DNA of 64,000 nucleotides from Polyangiaceae bacterium (lineage in GTDB: Bacteria; Myxococcota_A; Polyangia; Polyangiales; Polyangiaceae), in contig JABFXY010000096.1 in assembly GCA_013361525.1 (NCBI GenBank), forward strand, positions 1 through 64,000, written 5' to 3'. This document shows, piece by piece, positions 26,454 through 35,574 of this stretch (positions are counted from its first letter, which is position 1; each line of letters opens with the position of its first letter). Under the pieces are notes generated by a model. That model saw only the letters and a list, made by a program, of their open reading frames with translations. It was not told the DNA's origin and did no database searches. The position numbers and the translations under genes were made by a program.

Positions 26454-28232
26454 ATGTCGACGCTAAGTCTGCCGTTCGGGACTCCGCTGTTCGCCGCCTC
26501 GATCGTCGCGATGATGCCATACAGCTGGTGTCACCATGAGCCTCATCAACCACCCCACGTGCCCTGCGGCGGCGGGGGTATGGGCGAGGGTGGGGAGGCG
26601 AAAGGCGGCACGAACGAGGGCGGCGCCGCCGGCCAGGGTGGTCAGGCTGAAGGAGGAACTGGTGGGGAGGGCGGTGGCGGGGGGCAGGTCCCGACCGTCC
26701 GCCCCGCACTGGCCGTCATCGTCGATTACGCAGACGCGGCGTTCGAGGAATGGAATGGACTCGGGATGAACGACGCCGAGGATCTCGCGATCCAGCTGGA
26801 ACAAATGAGCGAACATTGGATGTTCCTGAGTCACGGGCTCGAAGACATGCAGTGGCAAATCATTCGGGTGACGCTCTCGCAGCCCATGTCGGACTCGGCA
26901 TACCCGGACTTTGCCGCGTTTCGCGATGAAGTCGCCCTGCTCATCCGCGCGCAGGTCGACGAGGCCGACTACGACTTCGACGGCGACGGCGTCATCGACA
27001 CCGCTTGGGCGGTCGTAACGACCCTGGGGCAGACGCCTCCATACTTGCTCGGCGGAACATCGCAACATCAGGGCGTCAACATGTTCGTCGACGGGCAGGA
27101 CAGCGGAAGTATCATCGCGGGGGCCACCGGGAACTTCAACCACGAGGTCGGCCACACACGTGGCTTGCCGGATATGTACGGCGACTACGGCAATCTGTCC
27201 GACCTGACACTAATGGCGGGAAGCTGGCCATTGCCGCCGAACGACTTTGCCGCGTTCGAGCGGGTGAAGCTTGGATGGATGACGCCGATCTCGGTCGACG
27301 AGACGACGATAGGCGTCGAGCTCTTCGACGCCAACCTTCACTTCAAAGCCATTCGTGTCCCGACCGTAAGGCCGGAAGAGTACTTCTTGGTCGAATACCG
27401 GAACCGACCCGAAACGGGCTTCGGCTCCGCAATGGCCTTCGATGCGAACGGACTCGCCGTCTATCACATCCTCGAGACATCGAACCAAGGGAACGACCCG
27501 CCGCTCGCGAAGCTCGAGCCTGCTGACGGCACCACCCAGCCGAACCTTGTACCTGAGGCCGACGACTTCGCGTTTCCTGGAAATCCGGCGATGACTTCGC
27601 CCTTCATCATGCGCACGTACTTCGGTGGCGATCCCGTTTTCCGCATCGAGAATCTGCAGTGGACAGCGGGTGGCATCCGATTCGACGTCGTCGTGCTCTC
27701 CGCGGGCGAGGGCTCTGCGGTGCCTGTACCCATAGCCAATGCCACGTTCGAGACGGGCACGACAGATTGGTCGATAAATGCATATTTGCCCGGGAATGCA
27801 TCGTTCGACTGGGCATCCATCGGGGCGAATGGGTCGGACCACAGCGCATCCATCACGGCCGACGTCTCGAACGATGCCGAATGGTTCACGTCGGTCAACG
27901 GCCTGACGGCCGGCGCGTCGTATCAACTGTGCGGCTTCGTTCGCGGGCAGAACGTCGCCGAGGGCGCGGGTGCAACGATGTCGATTACCCAAAGCTTCAC
28001 GCAATCCGCAGGCTTGCACGGTACGTTCGACTTCACCCGCGCCTGCGTCGTGGCGACGGCATCGGCAACGACGATGAATATCTCCTGTCGCCTCGGTGGG
28101 TTTGCCGCCACGTCGGTCGGGCAGATGTGGTGCGACGATGTGAGCCTCACCCCTCTCGAAAGCGTGTTTTCGGCGCCATCGGCGCAGGGGACGATCGATC
28201 AGGAGGGCGTGGAGGATATGGTGATTCCGTAG
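26454..28232 (+). CDS. M6-like secreted metalloprotease with C-terminal beta domain
   Basis: 592 aa from ATG 26454; upstream codons are open to 26337. A hydrophobic N-terminal stretch (PLFAASIVAMMPYSWC) precedes a 45-residue Gly/Glu-rich linker, the layout of myxobacterial surface lipoproteins. The protease domain has the zinc motif NHEVGHTRGLPDMYGDYG (HExxHxxGxxD, residue ~228), followed by LMAGSWP, the Met-turn-like element of M6 immune-inhibitor-A proteases. A carbohydrate-binding-like beta-sandwich domain begins near residue 430 (NATFETGTTDWSINAYLPGN). It is probably a secreted or surface protease used in predation or nutrient scavenging (inference). Confidence 0.83.
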   Translation: MSTLSLPFGTPLFAASIVAMMPYSWCHHEPHQPPHVPCGGGGMGEGGEAKGGTNEGGAAGQGGQAEGGTGGEGGGGGQVPTVRPALAVIVDYADAAFEEWNGLGMNDAEDLAIQLEQMSEHWMFLSHGLEDMQWQIIRVTLSQPMSDSAYPDFAAFRDEVALLIRAQVDEADYDFDGDGVIDTAWAVVTTLGQTPPYLLGGTSQHQGVNMFVDGQDSGSIIAGATGNFNHEVGHTRGLPDMYGDYGNLSDLTLMAGSWPLPPNDFAAFERVKLGWMTPISVDETTIGVELFDANLHFKAIRVPTVRPEEYFLVEYRNRPETGFGSAMAFDANGLAVYHILETSNQGNDPPLAKLEPADGTTQPNLVPEADDFAFPGNPAMTSPFIMRTYFGGDPVFRIENLQWTAGGIRFDVVVLSAGEGSAVPVPIANATFETGTTDWSINAYLPGNASFDWASIGANGSDHSASITADVSNDAEWFTSVNGLTAGASYQLCGFVRGQNVAEGAGATMSITQSFTQSAGLHGTFDFTRACVVATASATTMNISCRLGGFAATSVGQMWCDDVSLTPLESVFSAPSAQGTIDQEGVEDMVIP

Positions 28233-28367
28233 AGCGGAGAGGCGTCCGAAGGTCTGGCAACTCCGCGGGACTGCATTGACCGGCCCTCCCCGGCGGCGAC
28301 CGGGCATGCGACATGCGTCAGCAGAAGGGAAGTCATTGCGGGCCCACGGCCCGAGGAGGGCACGGTC

Positions 28368-29105
28368 ATGCTCAGTTGCGCAAGCCTCCTGCAAACCGAG
28401 CTGTCGGATGATCAGCGGGAGCGCGTCCATACTGGTGAACGTGTCGTGTTTTTGCGCCACGCAGAAGCGGACCCGCTCTTTGACGACGAAGATCGGCCGT
28501 GGCCCGAGGTCATCGTCTACCAGATCACCGACGCGTCCCCTGAAGAGGTGGCTGCCGTCTTCGCCGATTATCCGCTGCACGCGACAATGTTCGTCGACAA
28601 CCAGGGGTGCGGCATCGTCGGCGCCACGCCGGTGGCCCAAGTCGATGCCTGCACCGCGGACGTGGCATACACGTTCGCCGTTCCGCCTCAGGCGGGGACG
28701 AGCCCCCGTGCGATTCACTTTACGCTACGCAACCACATAGAAGCGACGAAGAGCTCGAACGGCTTCGTGTTCAGCTGGACGAAAGTCGAGATCGACGCTC
28801 CAGCTGTCAAGGAGCTTCGGGGGGCTGTTCGTATCGAGCAATATGACGGGGGCGCGGTGGTCGCGCTCGAGGCAGTCATCAAGTTTCGGCCGACCGCAAT
28901 CATCATGGAGTTCTGGAGAACGCGGTTCATTCACGAGGTGGGAGCCGCGCTCGGGGCATTGATCGAGCACGTCGATGTCGAGCGAGACAAGACGCCGATG
29001 GTTCTCCTCGAGCAGTGCAAGGCGCTCCGGCGTGCGCTGGGCTTGCGGCCCCCGATCGACGCTTGGTCGCCTGCGAGCCCCGCGCGTGCACCGACTCTCC
29101 GGTGA
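28368..29105 (+). CDS. START/SRPBCC-like protein of unknown function
   Basis: 245 aa. It begins like a precursor with a lipobox-like MLSCASLL, but the hydrophobic stretch is too short to be sure. The rest resembles a START/SRPBCC lipid-binding fold: EVIVYQITDASPEEVAAVFADYP, then YTFAVPPQAGTSPRAIHFTLR, FVFSWTKVEIDAPAVKELRG and a C-terminal amphipathic helix FIHEVGAALGALIEHVD. I do not recognise a close family. It is convergent with the following magnesium ATPase gene, only 25 bp apart. Confidence 0.65.
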   Translation: MLSCASLLQTELSDDQRERVHTGERVVFLRHAEADPLFDDEDRPWPEVIVYQITDASPEEVAAVFADYPLHATMFVDNQGCGIVGATPVAQVDACTADVAYTFAVPPQAGTSPRAIHFTLRNHIEATKSSNGFVFSWTKVEIDAPAVKELRGAVRIEQYDGGAVVALEAVIKFRPTAIIMEFWRTRFIHEVGAALGALIEHVDVERDKTPMVLLEQCKALRRALGLRPPIDAWSPASPARAPTLR

Positions 29106-29130
29106 ATGCGAGCGATACGACCGAGCGAAC

Positions 29131-31785
29131 CTAGTGCTGGAAGGCCACGTGATGCCGATCACCGCGACCCGTCGCTATTTCGGGACCGGCGATGTGGCGC
29201 AGCAACCGGCCCTTCAGCAGCTCGACGAGGACCAAATAGGTCGGAACGATGACGGCAACGAATGCGAGATAGCCTGGCGGGAGCGGAACGAATCCGAGCG
29301 GCGCTGCGAGTGGGGAGTAGGGTAGAGCGACGCCGGCAACCACGACCGCCAGCGCCATGCCGACGAGCGGCCTACTCGGCCGATTGGACCACGGGCGCCC
29401 GGCCGTTCGGATGACGAATAGGACGAGGACTTGCGTCGATAAGGATTCGAGAAACCAGCCGGTCTGAAAGGCAGGCTCGGCGAAATGGAAGAGTGATAGC
29501 AGCGCCGCGAACGTCAGAAAGTCGAAGACGGAGCTTACTGGACCGACCCACAGCATGAATCGTCGCACGGTCGCGATGTCCCAACGCTGGGGCCGGGATA
29601 GATAAGATGGGTCGACGTTATCGGTCGGGATCGTGAGTTGAGAGATGTCGTAGAGGAGATTGTTGAGTAGAATCTGGGTCGGTTGCATCGGCAAGAACGG
29701 CAAAAACAATGCGGCACCAGCCATGCTGAACATGTTGCCGAAGTTCGAGCTCGTGCCCATGAGCAAGTATTTGAAGACGTTTCCGAACGCGCGCCTGCCG
29801 GCGATGATGCCGCTGTGGAGCACGTCCAGCCGGCGCTCGAGCAGGATGATGTCTGACGCCTCGCGCGCCACCTCGACCGCCCCCGCGACCGAGATGCCGA
29901 CGTCCGCGCCGTGTAGTGAGGGGGCGTCATTGATTCCATCGCCGAGGAAGCCGACGACACTCCCTCTCATCCGCAGAGCGGAGACGATTCGGTGTTTCTG
30001 CGCCGGCGAGACCCGCGCAAATACGTTCGCCTTTCCGGCGACGCGGGCGAGGGCAGGCTGATCCATGAGCTCGACCTCGCTGCCGAGCACGATCCGGCTG
30101 GTATCGATCCCGACCTTCTCGCAGAGATGGCGCGTCACGAGCTCGTTGTCGCCCGTCAGGATCTTGACTTCGACGCCGTCACGCCGCAGGTGCTCGATGG
30201 ACTCGCCCGCTCCGTCCAGCAAATGATCGGCGAATGTTAGGAAGCCGACGAGCGTCAGCCCGCATTCGTCTCGCGCCGTGGAGCGGCGCGAGAGCGGGTG
30301 CCGCTGAATCGCCACCGCGAGCACGCGGAAGCCGCGCGCGCTCATCTCACGGAAGACCTCGAGACAGCGTTCACGCGACGACGCGTCGAAGGCGCAAACG
30401 TCGCCGTCTGCTTCATATCCACTAGAGATCGCGAGCACGCCCTCGGGCGCACCTTTCGTGATCAGCACGACGTGGTCGTGTCGTTCGACCACGACCGACA
30501 CGCGACGTCGTTCGAAATCGAAGGGTATCTCGTCGACCTTCGAGTAGCCCTCATCGGGCGACGCCGGGCGCTCGAGGATTGCTGCGTCGAGTGGGCTCTT
30601 GATGCCTGATTCGAACTTCGCGTTGAGATACCCCCACTCGACGGCTGCTGGGTGCGGCCTTCCAAACGGGTCGAGCGACGCATCCAGAGACATCGTTCCG
30701 GCGGTGAGCGTTCCGGTCTTGTCGCTGCACAGCACGTCGATGCTGCCCAAATTTTGTATCGACGCGAGGTGCTTCACGATCACCTTTTCTCGCGCCATCC
30801 GGATCGCTCCCTGCGTCAAGGTCACCGTCGTGATCATCGGCAGAAACTCGGGCGTCAGTCCGACCGCGAGCGCCACCGAGAACAGGAGCGACTGCAGCGC
30901 GTTGCGCCCGAGGCTCAGATTCACGACGAGAATGAAGAGCACGAGGAAGATGACCGTCTGCAGGATCAGCATGCCGAACCGCCGCGCACCGCGCTCGAAT
31001 TCGGTTTCCTCGGGCCTGGCGCCGAGTCGTTCCACGATATCGCCGAAGGCTGTATCGGAACCGGCGGCGAACACGATGGCGGTCGCGGTGCCACTCACGA
31101 CCGATGTCCCGAGGAACACGAGACCTGGCGAGTCAGGTCCGCTCGAGCCGAGCTTGATGGCCGTTGCTGCCTTCTCCGCAGGAAGAGACTCACCGGTCAA
31201 AGCGGCCTGCTGAACGTGCAAAGCATTCGCGAAGAGCAGCCGCGCATCGGCAGGGACGAGATCGCCGGCGGACAGGCGAATGACATCACCGGCGACGACT
31301 TGCGGTCGAGGGACGTCGACCCAGACGCCGCTCCGTCGCACGCAGGCGGTCGGCGCGATCTGGTCGCGCAAACGCCTGGCGGCACGGTCGGAGCGGAACG
31401 TCTGCCAAAAGTTCATAGACGCGCTCAAGACCACAATGGCGGCAATAATGAGCGAGTCGCTGAGGTCGCCGACGAATGCCGACGCCGTGCCTGCCACGAG
31501 CAGGATGATGACCAGTGGGTTGGCGGCCGTGCGAATGAACCCGAGGACTTGGGATGCGCGCTTTCGCCACGCGCGCTGTTGCGAGCTGTGCTGCGCGAGT
31601 CTCCGAGCAGCCTCGTCCGCCGGCAGGCCCTGCTCGGACGAGCCTAGCTCCTGAAGCAGCGCGTCGAGCGGCTGACCGACCTTCACGCCCGGCTGGTGTC
31701 CAGGTCGGTCCTGCGACGTCACTCGGCTAGTCCATTGCGGAGCCCGACTTCGGTGTTCTTCATCGTGACGTCGGGCGTGACGCAA
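29131..31785 (-). CDS. mgtA: MgtA-type P3B magnesium-translocating ATPase
   Basis: 884 aa (862 if GTG 31722 is used). P-type ATPase landmarks: N-terminal regulatory segment QGLPADEAARRLAQHS, actuator motif ALTGESLP, the phosphorylated Asp in CSDKTGTLTAG, and the hinge GDGINDAPSLHGADVGISV. The motif LTPEFLPMITTVTL in helix 4 replaces the PEGLP of calcium pumps, as in MgtA/MgtB. Ten membrane helices. Imports Mg2+ down its electrochemical gradient with ATP. It is convergent with the gene before it, and downstream of a small membrane protein and the Hsp70-like gene on the same strand. Confidence 0.93.
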   Translation of the reverse strand: MRHARRHDEEHRSRAPQWTSRVTSQDRPGHQPGVKVGQPLDALLQELGSSEQGLPADEAARRLAQHSSQQRAWRKRASQVLGFIRTAANPLVIILLVAGTASAFVGDLSDSLIIAAIVVLSASMNFWQTFRSDRAARRLRDQIAPTACVRRSGVWVDVPRPQVVAGDVIRLSAGDLVPADARLLFANALHVQQAALTGESLPAEKAATAIKLGSSGPDSPGLVFLGTSVVSGTATAIVFAAGSDTAFGDIVERLGARPEETEFERGARRFGMLILQTVIFLVLFILVVNLSLGRNALQSLLFSVALAVGLTPEFLPMITTVTLTQGAIRMAREKVIVKHLASIQNLGSIDVLCSDKTGTLTAGTMSLDASLDPFGRPHPAAVEWGYLNAKFESGIKSPLDAAILERPASPDEGYSKVDEIPFDFERRRVSVVVERHDHVVLITKGAPEGVLAISSGYEADGDVCAFDASSRERCLEVFREMSARGFRVLAVAIQRHPLSRRSTARDECGLTLVGFLTFADHLLDGAGESIEHLRRDGVEVKILTGDNELVTRHLCEKVGIDTSRIVLGSEVELMDQPALARVAGKANVFARVSPAQKHRIVSALRMRGSVVGFLGDGINDAPSLHGADVGISVAGAVEVAREASDIILLERRLDVLHSGIIAGRRAFGNVFKYLLMGTSSNFGNMFSMAGAALFLPFLPMQPTQILLNNLLYDISQLTIPTDNVDPSYLSRPQRWDIATVRRFMLWVGPVSSVFDFLTFAALLSLFHFAEPAFQTGWFLESLSTQVLVLFVIRTAGRPWSNRPSRPLVGMALAVVVAGVALPYSPLAAPLGFVPLPPGYLAFVAVIVPTYLVLVELLKGRLLRHIAGPEIATGRGDRHHVAFQH

Positions 31786-31800
31786 GTCCGTTTCCTTCGC

Positions 31801-32088
31801 TCATCGGCCCGGTCGCGCAGCTCCGCAATTCGTAGCGGACGGCTGCTTCACGCGGGCCGCACTTGCAGCACGGACGCTTTTCGTTCGTGTTAGACCGTCC
31901 GATACGGCACCCGCCGTCACACCGATGATCGCGCCGAACAACGCCGCCAGGAAAGAGCGTGTCGCAATGTACAGGGCTATTCCGAACGCCGCGGCACGCA
32001 CAAGCGCAAGCAACAGTTGCAGTCGTGCGATCGTCGGCAAACCGACGCGCTCGAGCCGCGCGTGCTCCGAGCCACCGTGTGTGTGCAT
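31801..32088 (-). CDS. Small two-helix membrane protein
   Basis: 95 aa from ATG 32088 (MHTHGGSEHARLERVG). One long hydrophobic stretch, LLLALVRAAAFGIALYIA, is followed after a few residues by FLAALFGAIIGVTAGAVSDG, suggesting a hairpin of two helices, then a basic tail. It sits between the Hsp70-like gene (47 bp) and mgtA (15 bp) on the same strand, so the three may form an operon. I recognise no family. The His-rich N-terminus (MHTHGGSEH) could bind metal, but this is only suggestive. Confidence 0.5.
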   Translation of the reverse strand: MHTHGGSEHARLERVGLPTIARLQLLLALVRAAAFGIALYIATRSFLAALFGAIIGVTAGAVSDGLTRTKSVRAASAARVKQPSATNCGAARPGR

Positions 32089-32135
32089 GTCCAAGATCGT
32101 GCATGCCGTATGCCCCCGCTCTTCCGCCCGAGCGC

Positions 32136-33494
32136 CTACCCGAGAGCCGACGCTGCGGGCGCTATCTGTGCGACATCGTATTCCACGCCCCCGAACGACA
32201 GCTGTGGGAAGCATCCGCGACCGATCACGATGCCGCCTCGAGAGACGATCACGTTAACCGTCGATTCACGCGTAATGTCGATGCTCACGTCGACCATCGC
32301 GCGGACGTCACATTCGATGGGCTGATCAAGCCTGATTGACGTCAGCTCGTGTCCAAACCTTAGCCCGATCGTATCGGCGGGCCCACGGACGAGGATCGAC
32401 TGCTTGGCCCTCGTCGGAATCCCCGCGCCGCGCGGGCAAATGGGCTCCAATCCGCTATCCGGCAATGCGATATCGAGTGGCAAGCAGCTCAGCAGCGTCG
32501 GCGCCGGGAGCGTTCCGTCGAGTATACGGGCAAATGCCGCCGCGCCCTCGACTGGAGTCAGGTCGCGCCGGATGCGTACCCTGCTCCAACGTCGTTCGAG
32601 CTCCGGTACGAGCACCGAAGAGATGGCGGGGCAAGATGCGCCGGAGCCGGTGACGACGACGACCGATTCAGCCGCGGTCGGGATTTGCTCGGCTGCTTCC
32701 AAGACACTGGCGACCAGAGCGCCGACCCGTGGTGCGCAGGAGCACGCCAGGTGCCGCCGCGCCATCGAGCTCGCGAGTCCGAGGCGACCGAGACACCGGG
32801 CAAGGCACCACCTTCGCTCCGCCCCGACGTGGAGTCGACAATCCACCGCGTCCGCCGCGACGTGGAGGGCGCCAATCGGGACCGTCCGAGCGTAGCCGGT
32901 GTGCACGATCACAGCGGGCTCTGCTTCATATCTCGCGACGGCGCTCGAGCCAAACCCGACGTGAACGATGAGGTAGTTCCCTCGTCCGCCGCCCGCCCTC
33001 ATGAGCGCGACCGCGATCGCATCGGTAGTCGGTATTATTCGCTCGACGTGGAAAAAGGACCTCTGCATAGCATCGCGAACCAACCATCGTTCGATGGCTG
33101 TCGCGCCATCTGCGACCGTTGCGAGGCACCTGATGGGGCCCTGTTCGTGGCCCGCTGCCCGCCGGAGCTTGCAAAGCAAGTATGTGAGCACGTCCACGCT
33201 CGACCAGCCTTCACATTCATAGAGACCGGTCGCCCGCCACACCCGCTCTGCCGCCGTACGATAGGGTACGGTCGACGTGACGTGGTGTCGGGAGATCGTC
33301 GCCTTCAGCTGGGGCCGGAGCCCGAGCACATCGACCAGCGACGGCGATATTGACCGGTGTTGTGACAGCCAGGCCTTTGGAAACGCGATCGAGCCCCCAC
33401 CGGCGTCGTGTACCGCGTCGAGCTGAAGATATCCCGCGAGCGCGGCCGAACCCGCTATCCGAAGATGACGAGTCCCGATATCGACTGCGAACAT
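32136..33494 (-). CDS. Divergent Hsp70/DnaK-like protein with degenerate ATPase motifs
   Basis: 452 aa, clearly built like a shortened Hsp70 (DnaK ~640 aa). N-terminal VDIGTRHLRIAG matches phosphate-1 (DLGTTNS). RTAAERVWRATG and TDAIAVALMRAGG match the subdomain-I/II helix and the EPTAAAxAYG segment. YLIVHVGFGSSAVA is in the place of phosphate-2 (DLGGGTFDVS), and VVVVTGSGASCPAISSVL matches the adenosine motif. The C-terminal ~100 residues follow the start of the substrate-binding domain (LLSCLPLDIALPDSGLEPI, then IPTRAKQSI and VDVSIDITRESTVNVIV). The Asp in phosphate-2 is replaced by His and the helical lid is absent. It may be a non-catalytic binding protein. Stop and start of neighbours are close, suggesting an operon with the small membrane protein. 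Confidence 0.72.
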   Translation of the reverse strand: MFAVDIGTRHLRIAGSAALAGYLQLDAVHDAGGGSIAFPKAWLSQHRSISPSLVDVLGLRPQLKATISRHHVTSTVPYRTAAERVWRATGLYECEGWSSVDVLTYLLCKLRRAAGHEQGPIRCLATVADGATAIERWLVRDAMQRSFFHVERIIPTTDAIAVALMRAGGGRGNYLIVHVGFGSSAVARYEAEPAVIVHTGYARTVPIGALHVAADAVDCRLHVGAERRWCLARCLGRLGLASSMARRHLACSCAPRVGALVASVLEAAEQIPTAAESVVVVTGSGASCPAISSVLVPELERRWSRVRIRRDLTPVEGAAAFARILDGTLPAPTLLSCLPLDIALPDSGLEPICPRGAGIPTRAKQSILVRGPADTIGLRFGHELTSIRLDQPIECDVRAMVDVSIDITRESTVNVIVSRGGIVIGRGCFPQLSFGGVEYDVAQIAPAASALG

Positions 33495-33661
33495 GTTACC
33501 TCGCCACTACACCTTCTCCGATACTTCGTCGCACGCTTCCAATGTCGAGCAAGGCGGAGCAGCACATAGCCGGCGCGCCGTAGCGTTTCGGAACAGGCGC
33601 GGCAGCCCGCCACCATCGAACATGTTGACCGGCCGCAGAGAGGCGTGTTCGCCTTGTCGCA

Positions 33662-34060
33662 ATGCTGATCCCCCAACTCACCGAGCTCGCCGCCCAATTC
33701 GCTGCCGACCTCCAGTCCGTGCTCCGCGAGCAAGCAGTTCGCGACATTATGCGCGCGCTCAACGGGACGGCGGTCGAGCCCAGCCGAGTTTCAAGTGCAG
33801 CGCGAACCTTCGGCTCGACGCCACGCTCGCCGGCGGGTCCGCGCAAAGGTAGGCGCATCCGACGCAACCAGACCGATCTCGACGCGGTAGCGGCCCGTAT
33901 CGTCGAATACGTGAAGCAGCACCCCGGCGAACGCGCAGAGCAGATCAAGGCTGCGCTCAAGCTGTCGAAGCAGGACTGGATGGTTCCCGTCGCGCAGCTG
34001 CTGGCGGCCAAGCGGCTCAAGGCGCGAGGGGATAAGAGGTCGCGCACGTACTCAGTCTGA
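33662..34060 (+). CDS. Myxobacterial winged-helix-like DNA-binding protein
   Basis: 132 aa. The N-terminal ~30 residues form a hydrophobic helix (LTELAAQFAADLQSVLREQAV), a basic linker of about 30 residues follows (GPRKGRRIRRNQ), and the C-terminal half is a compact helix-turn-helix: LDAVAARIVEYVKQHPGERA, QIKAALKLSKQDWMVPVAQLL, KRLKARGDKRSRTYSV. Proteins of this build recur in myxobacterial genomes next to DNA-related genes; the basic linker and wing suggest DNA binding. It is divergent from the Hsp70-like gene (167 bp). The target is unknown. Confidence 0.72.
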   Translation: MLIPQLTELAAQFAADLQSVLREQAVRDIMRALNGTAVEPSRVSSAARTFGSTPRSPAGPRKGRRIRRNQTDLDAVAARIVEYVKQHPGERAEQIKAALKLSKQDWMVPVAQLLAAKRLKARGDKRSRTYSV

Positions 34061-34079
34061 CCGAGCCGCAGCGAAAAAA

Positions 34080-34144
34080 GCGCACCATCGCCAGCAGTGA
34101 GCCACATCCAGCGCGAAAGGAGCCGGAGGCCGGCGATGGTGCGC
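34080..34144. repeat. Long inverted repeat in convergent intergenic region
   Basis: A perfect 13-bp inverted repeat (GCGCACCATCGCC at 34080-34092 and GGCGATGGTGCGC at 34132-34144), extendable to 15 of 16, encloses a 39-nt purine-rich loop. It lies between two convergent genes. The long loop is atypical for an intrinsic terminator; the outer sequence on the minus strand resembles decayed coding DNA, so a miniature mobile remnant is also possible. Confidence 0.45.
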
Positions 34145-34211
34145 CTCCACGCGGTAGAGCAACTCGTGCGCCAGCGCCTTTGCGATCAGCACCCGCACCT
34201 ACCGCCCGGAC

Positions 34212-35423
34212 CTATTTCGTGAGCACCAGCTGGTCGAACTCTTTGCCCGTAGCGTCGATCGTGTGGACTGCGAGCTCGTCGCCATCGACGGCGACGTACA
34301 GGAACTCGACCACCTCTTGCGCGACGGCGGTGAAGTCGGAGGGGGTCACCGGGTACGTCCCGGCGCCGCCGCCACCCGTCACGTAGTAGGTAATCCCGTT
34401 TTGCGGCTTCGTGCGCTCGTAGTGATGGTCATGCCCTTGCAGGACGATGTCGACCCCATACTTCTCGAAGATCGGAACGAAGGCCTCACGGACCTCGTCG
34501 TCGGAGCCGTGCCAACCAGAGGAAAACGCCGGTTTGTGAAGGAACACTACCGTCCACTTCTTCTCGTTCTTGGCGAGATCCGCCGCCAGCCACCGGATCT
34601 GCGTCTCGCCCATTTGCTCGGTGTCGAGGCCGACGAAGTGCACGTCGCCCCAATCGAAGGAGTACCAGCGCTCGTTGTTGGGTAGATCGAAGAGCGCGCG
34701 GTAAGGGATCGCGTCGCGCGTGCGGTACTCGTGGTTTCCCGGAACGGGGAAGAACGCGTGGTGCATCAAGAGGTCTTCGTAGTACTCGAAGAAATTGGCA
34801 TCGAACTCCGCAAACCCGCCCGCCGGGTAGGCGATATCGCCGACGTGCAGCATGAAGTCGAACGGCACCGTGCCCAGCTGCTCCGCGAGCGCGGACTGGT
34901 CGGCCGTGCCGTCGCCGGAATCTCCGAGGACGATGAAGCGAGTCGGCGACTCAGGCTTTGGCGCGGTTCGGAAGCCAATTCGCCCGATCAGCTGTTCCCC
35001 CTTCGCGTTCTGGATTTCGTAGCAGTAGATGGTTTCGGCCTCGAGGTCCCCGAGGCCAGCGATGAAGCGGTCGCTCTTCTCCGTGTCGCCGCGGCCCTCG
35101 AAGTTTGCCGGCGCGCTCTCGTAAGCCTCGCCATCCGGCGTCGTCACGACCACGACGGCGTCTTGCATGTCACGCCCGGCCCACATCAAATGTGTCGCGG
35201 TCGGCGTCGTTTGCTGCAAATAGGGCAGTCGTGTGATTGCCTTGCCGGCCTCGGAGATTGATACCTCGCCACACGATTCGATCAGGCTCGCGTTGGCGTC
35301 ATCACGGGCGGCGAGCTCGTGGGTGAGGTCACCTTCGTCACCTTCAAGGTTACCCGCGTTGTTGGGGGTACAGGCTGAGGCAGCCGAGACCAGGGAGACG
35401 GTCAGCGTGACAATTTTGCGCAT
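34212..35423 (-). CDS. Purple acid phosphatase-like metallophosphoesterase lipoprotein
   Basis: 403 aa from ATG 35423; signal peptide with lipobox SAASAC near residue 17, so it is exported and anchored. An N-terminal fibronectin-like domain (ITRLPYLQQTTPTATHLMW, then ETIYCYEIQN) precedes the phosphatase domain with the dimetal motifs VLGDSGDG, LHVGDIAYPAGG, VPGNHEYR, VFLHKPAFSSGWHG and GHDHHYER, the full set for a purple-acid-phosphatase-like enzyme. It hydrolyses phosphomonoesters, probably to scavenge phosphate outside the cell. The open frame upstream (to 35687) belongs to a decayed regulator, not to this protein. Confidence 0.9.
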   Translation of the reverse strand: MRKIVTLTVSLVSAASACTPNNAGNLEGDEGDLTHELAARDDANASLIESCGEVSISEAGKAITRLPYLQQTTPTATHLMWAGRDMQDAVVVVTTPDGEAYESAPANFEGRGDTEKSDRFIAGLGDLEAETIYCYEIQNAKGEQLIGRIGFRTAPKPESPTRFIVLGDSGDGTADQSALAEQLGTVPFDFMLHVGDIAYPAGGFAEFDANFFEYYEDLLMHHAFFPVPGNHEYRTRDAIPYRALFDLPNNERWYSFDWGDVHFVGLDTEQMGETQIRWLAADLAKNEKKWTVVFLHKPAFSSGWHGSDDEVREAFVPIFEKYGVDIVLQGHDHHYERTKPQNGITYYVTGGGGAGTYPVTPSDFTAVAQEVVEFLYVAVDGDELAVHTIDATGKEFDQLVLTK

Positions 35424-35574
35424 CGTGCATTGTCTTAACCGCCCAGCGTGAACTTGCAATGTGCTGTTGGATTCATTTCTTTTCGCCGACGTCGAGTCGA
35501 CTTTGTCGATGTCTGCGCTACGATGTGCTCGCGGAAGCGTTCCCCGCGGGCCTCGCCTGGCTAGACGATGTCGG

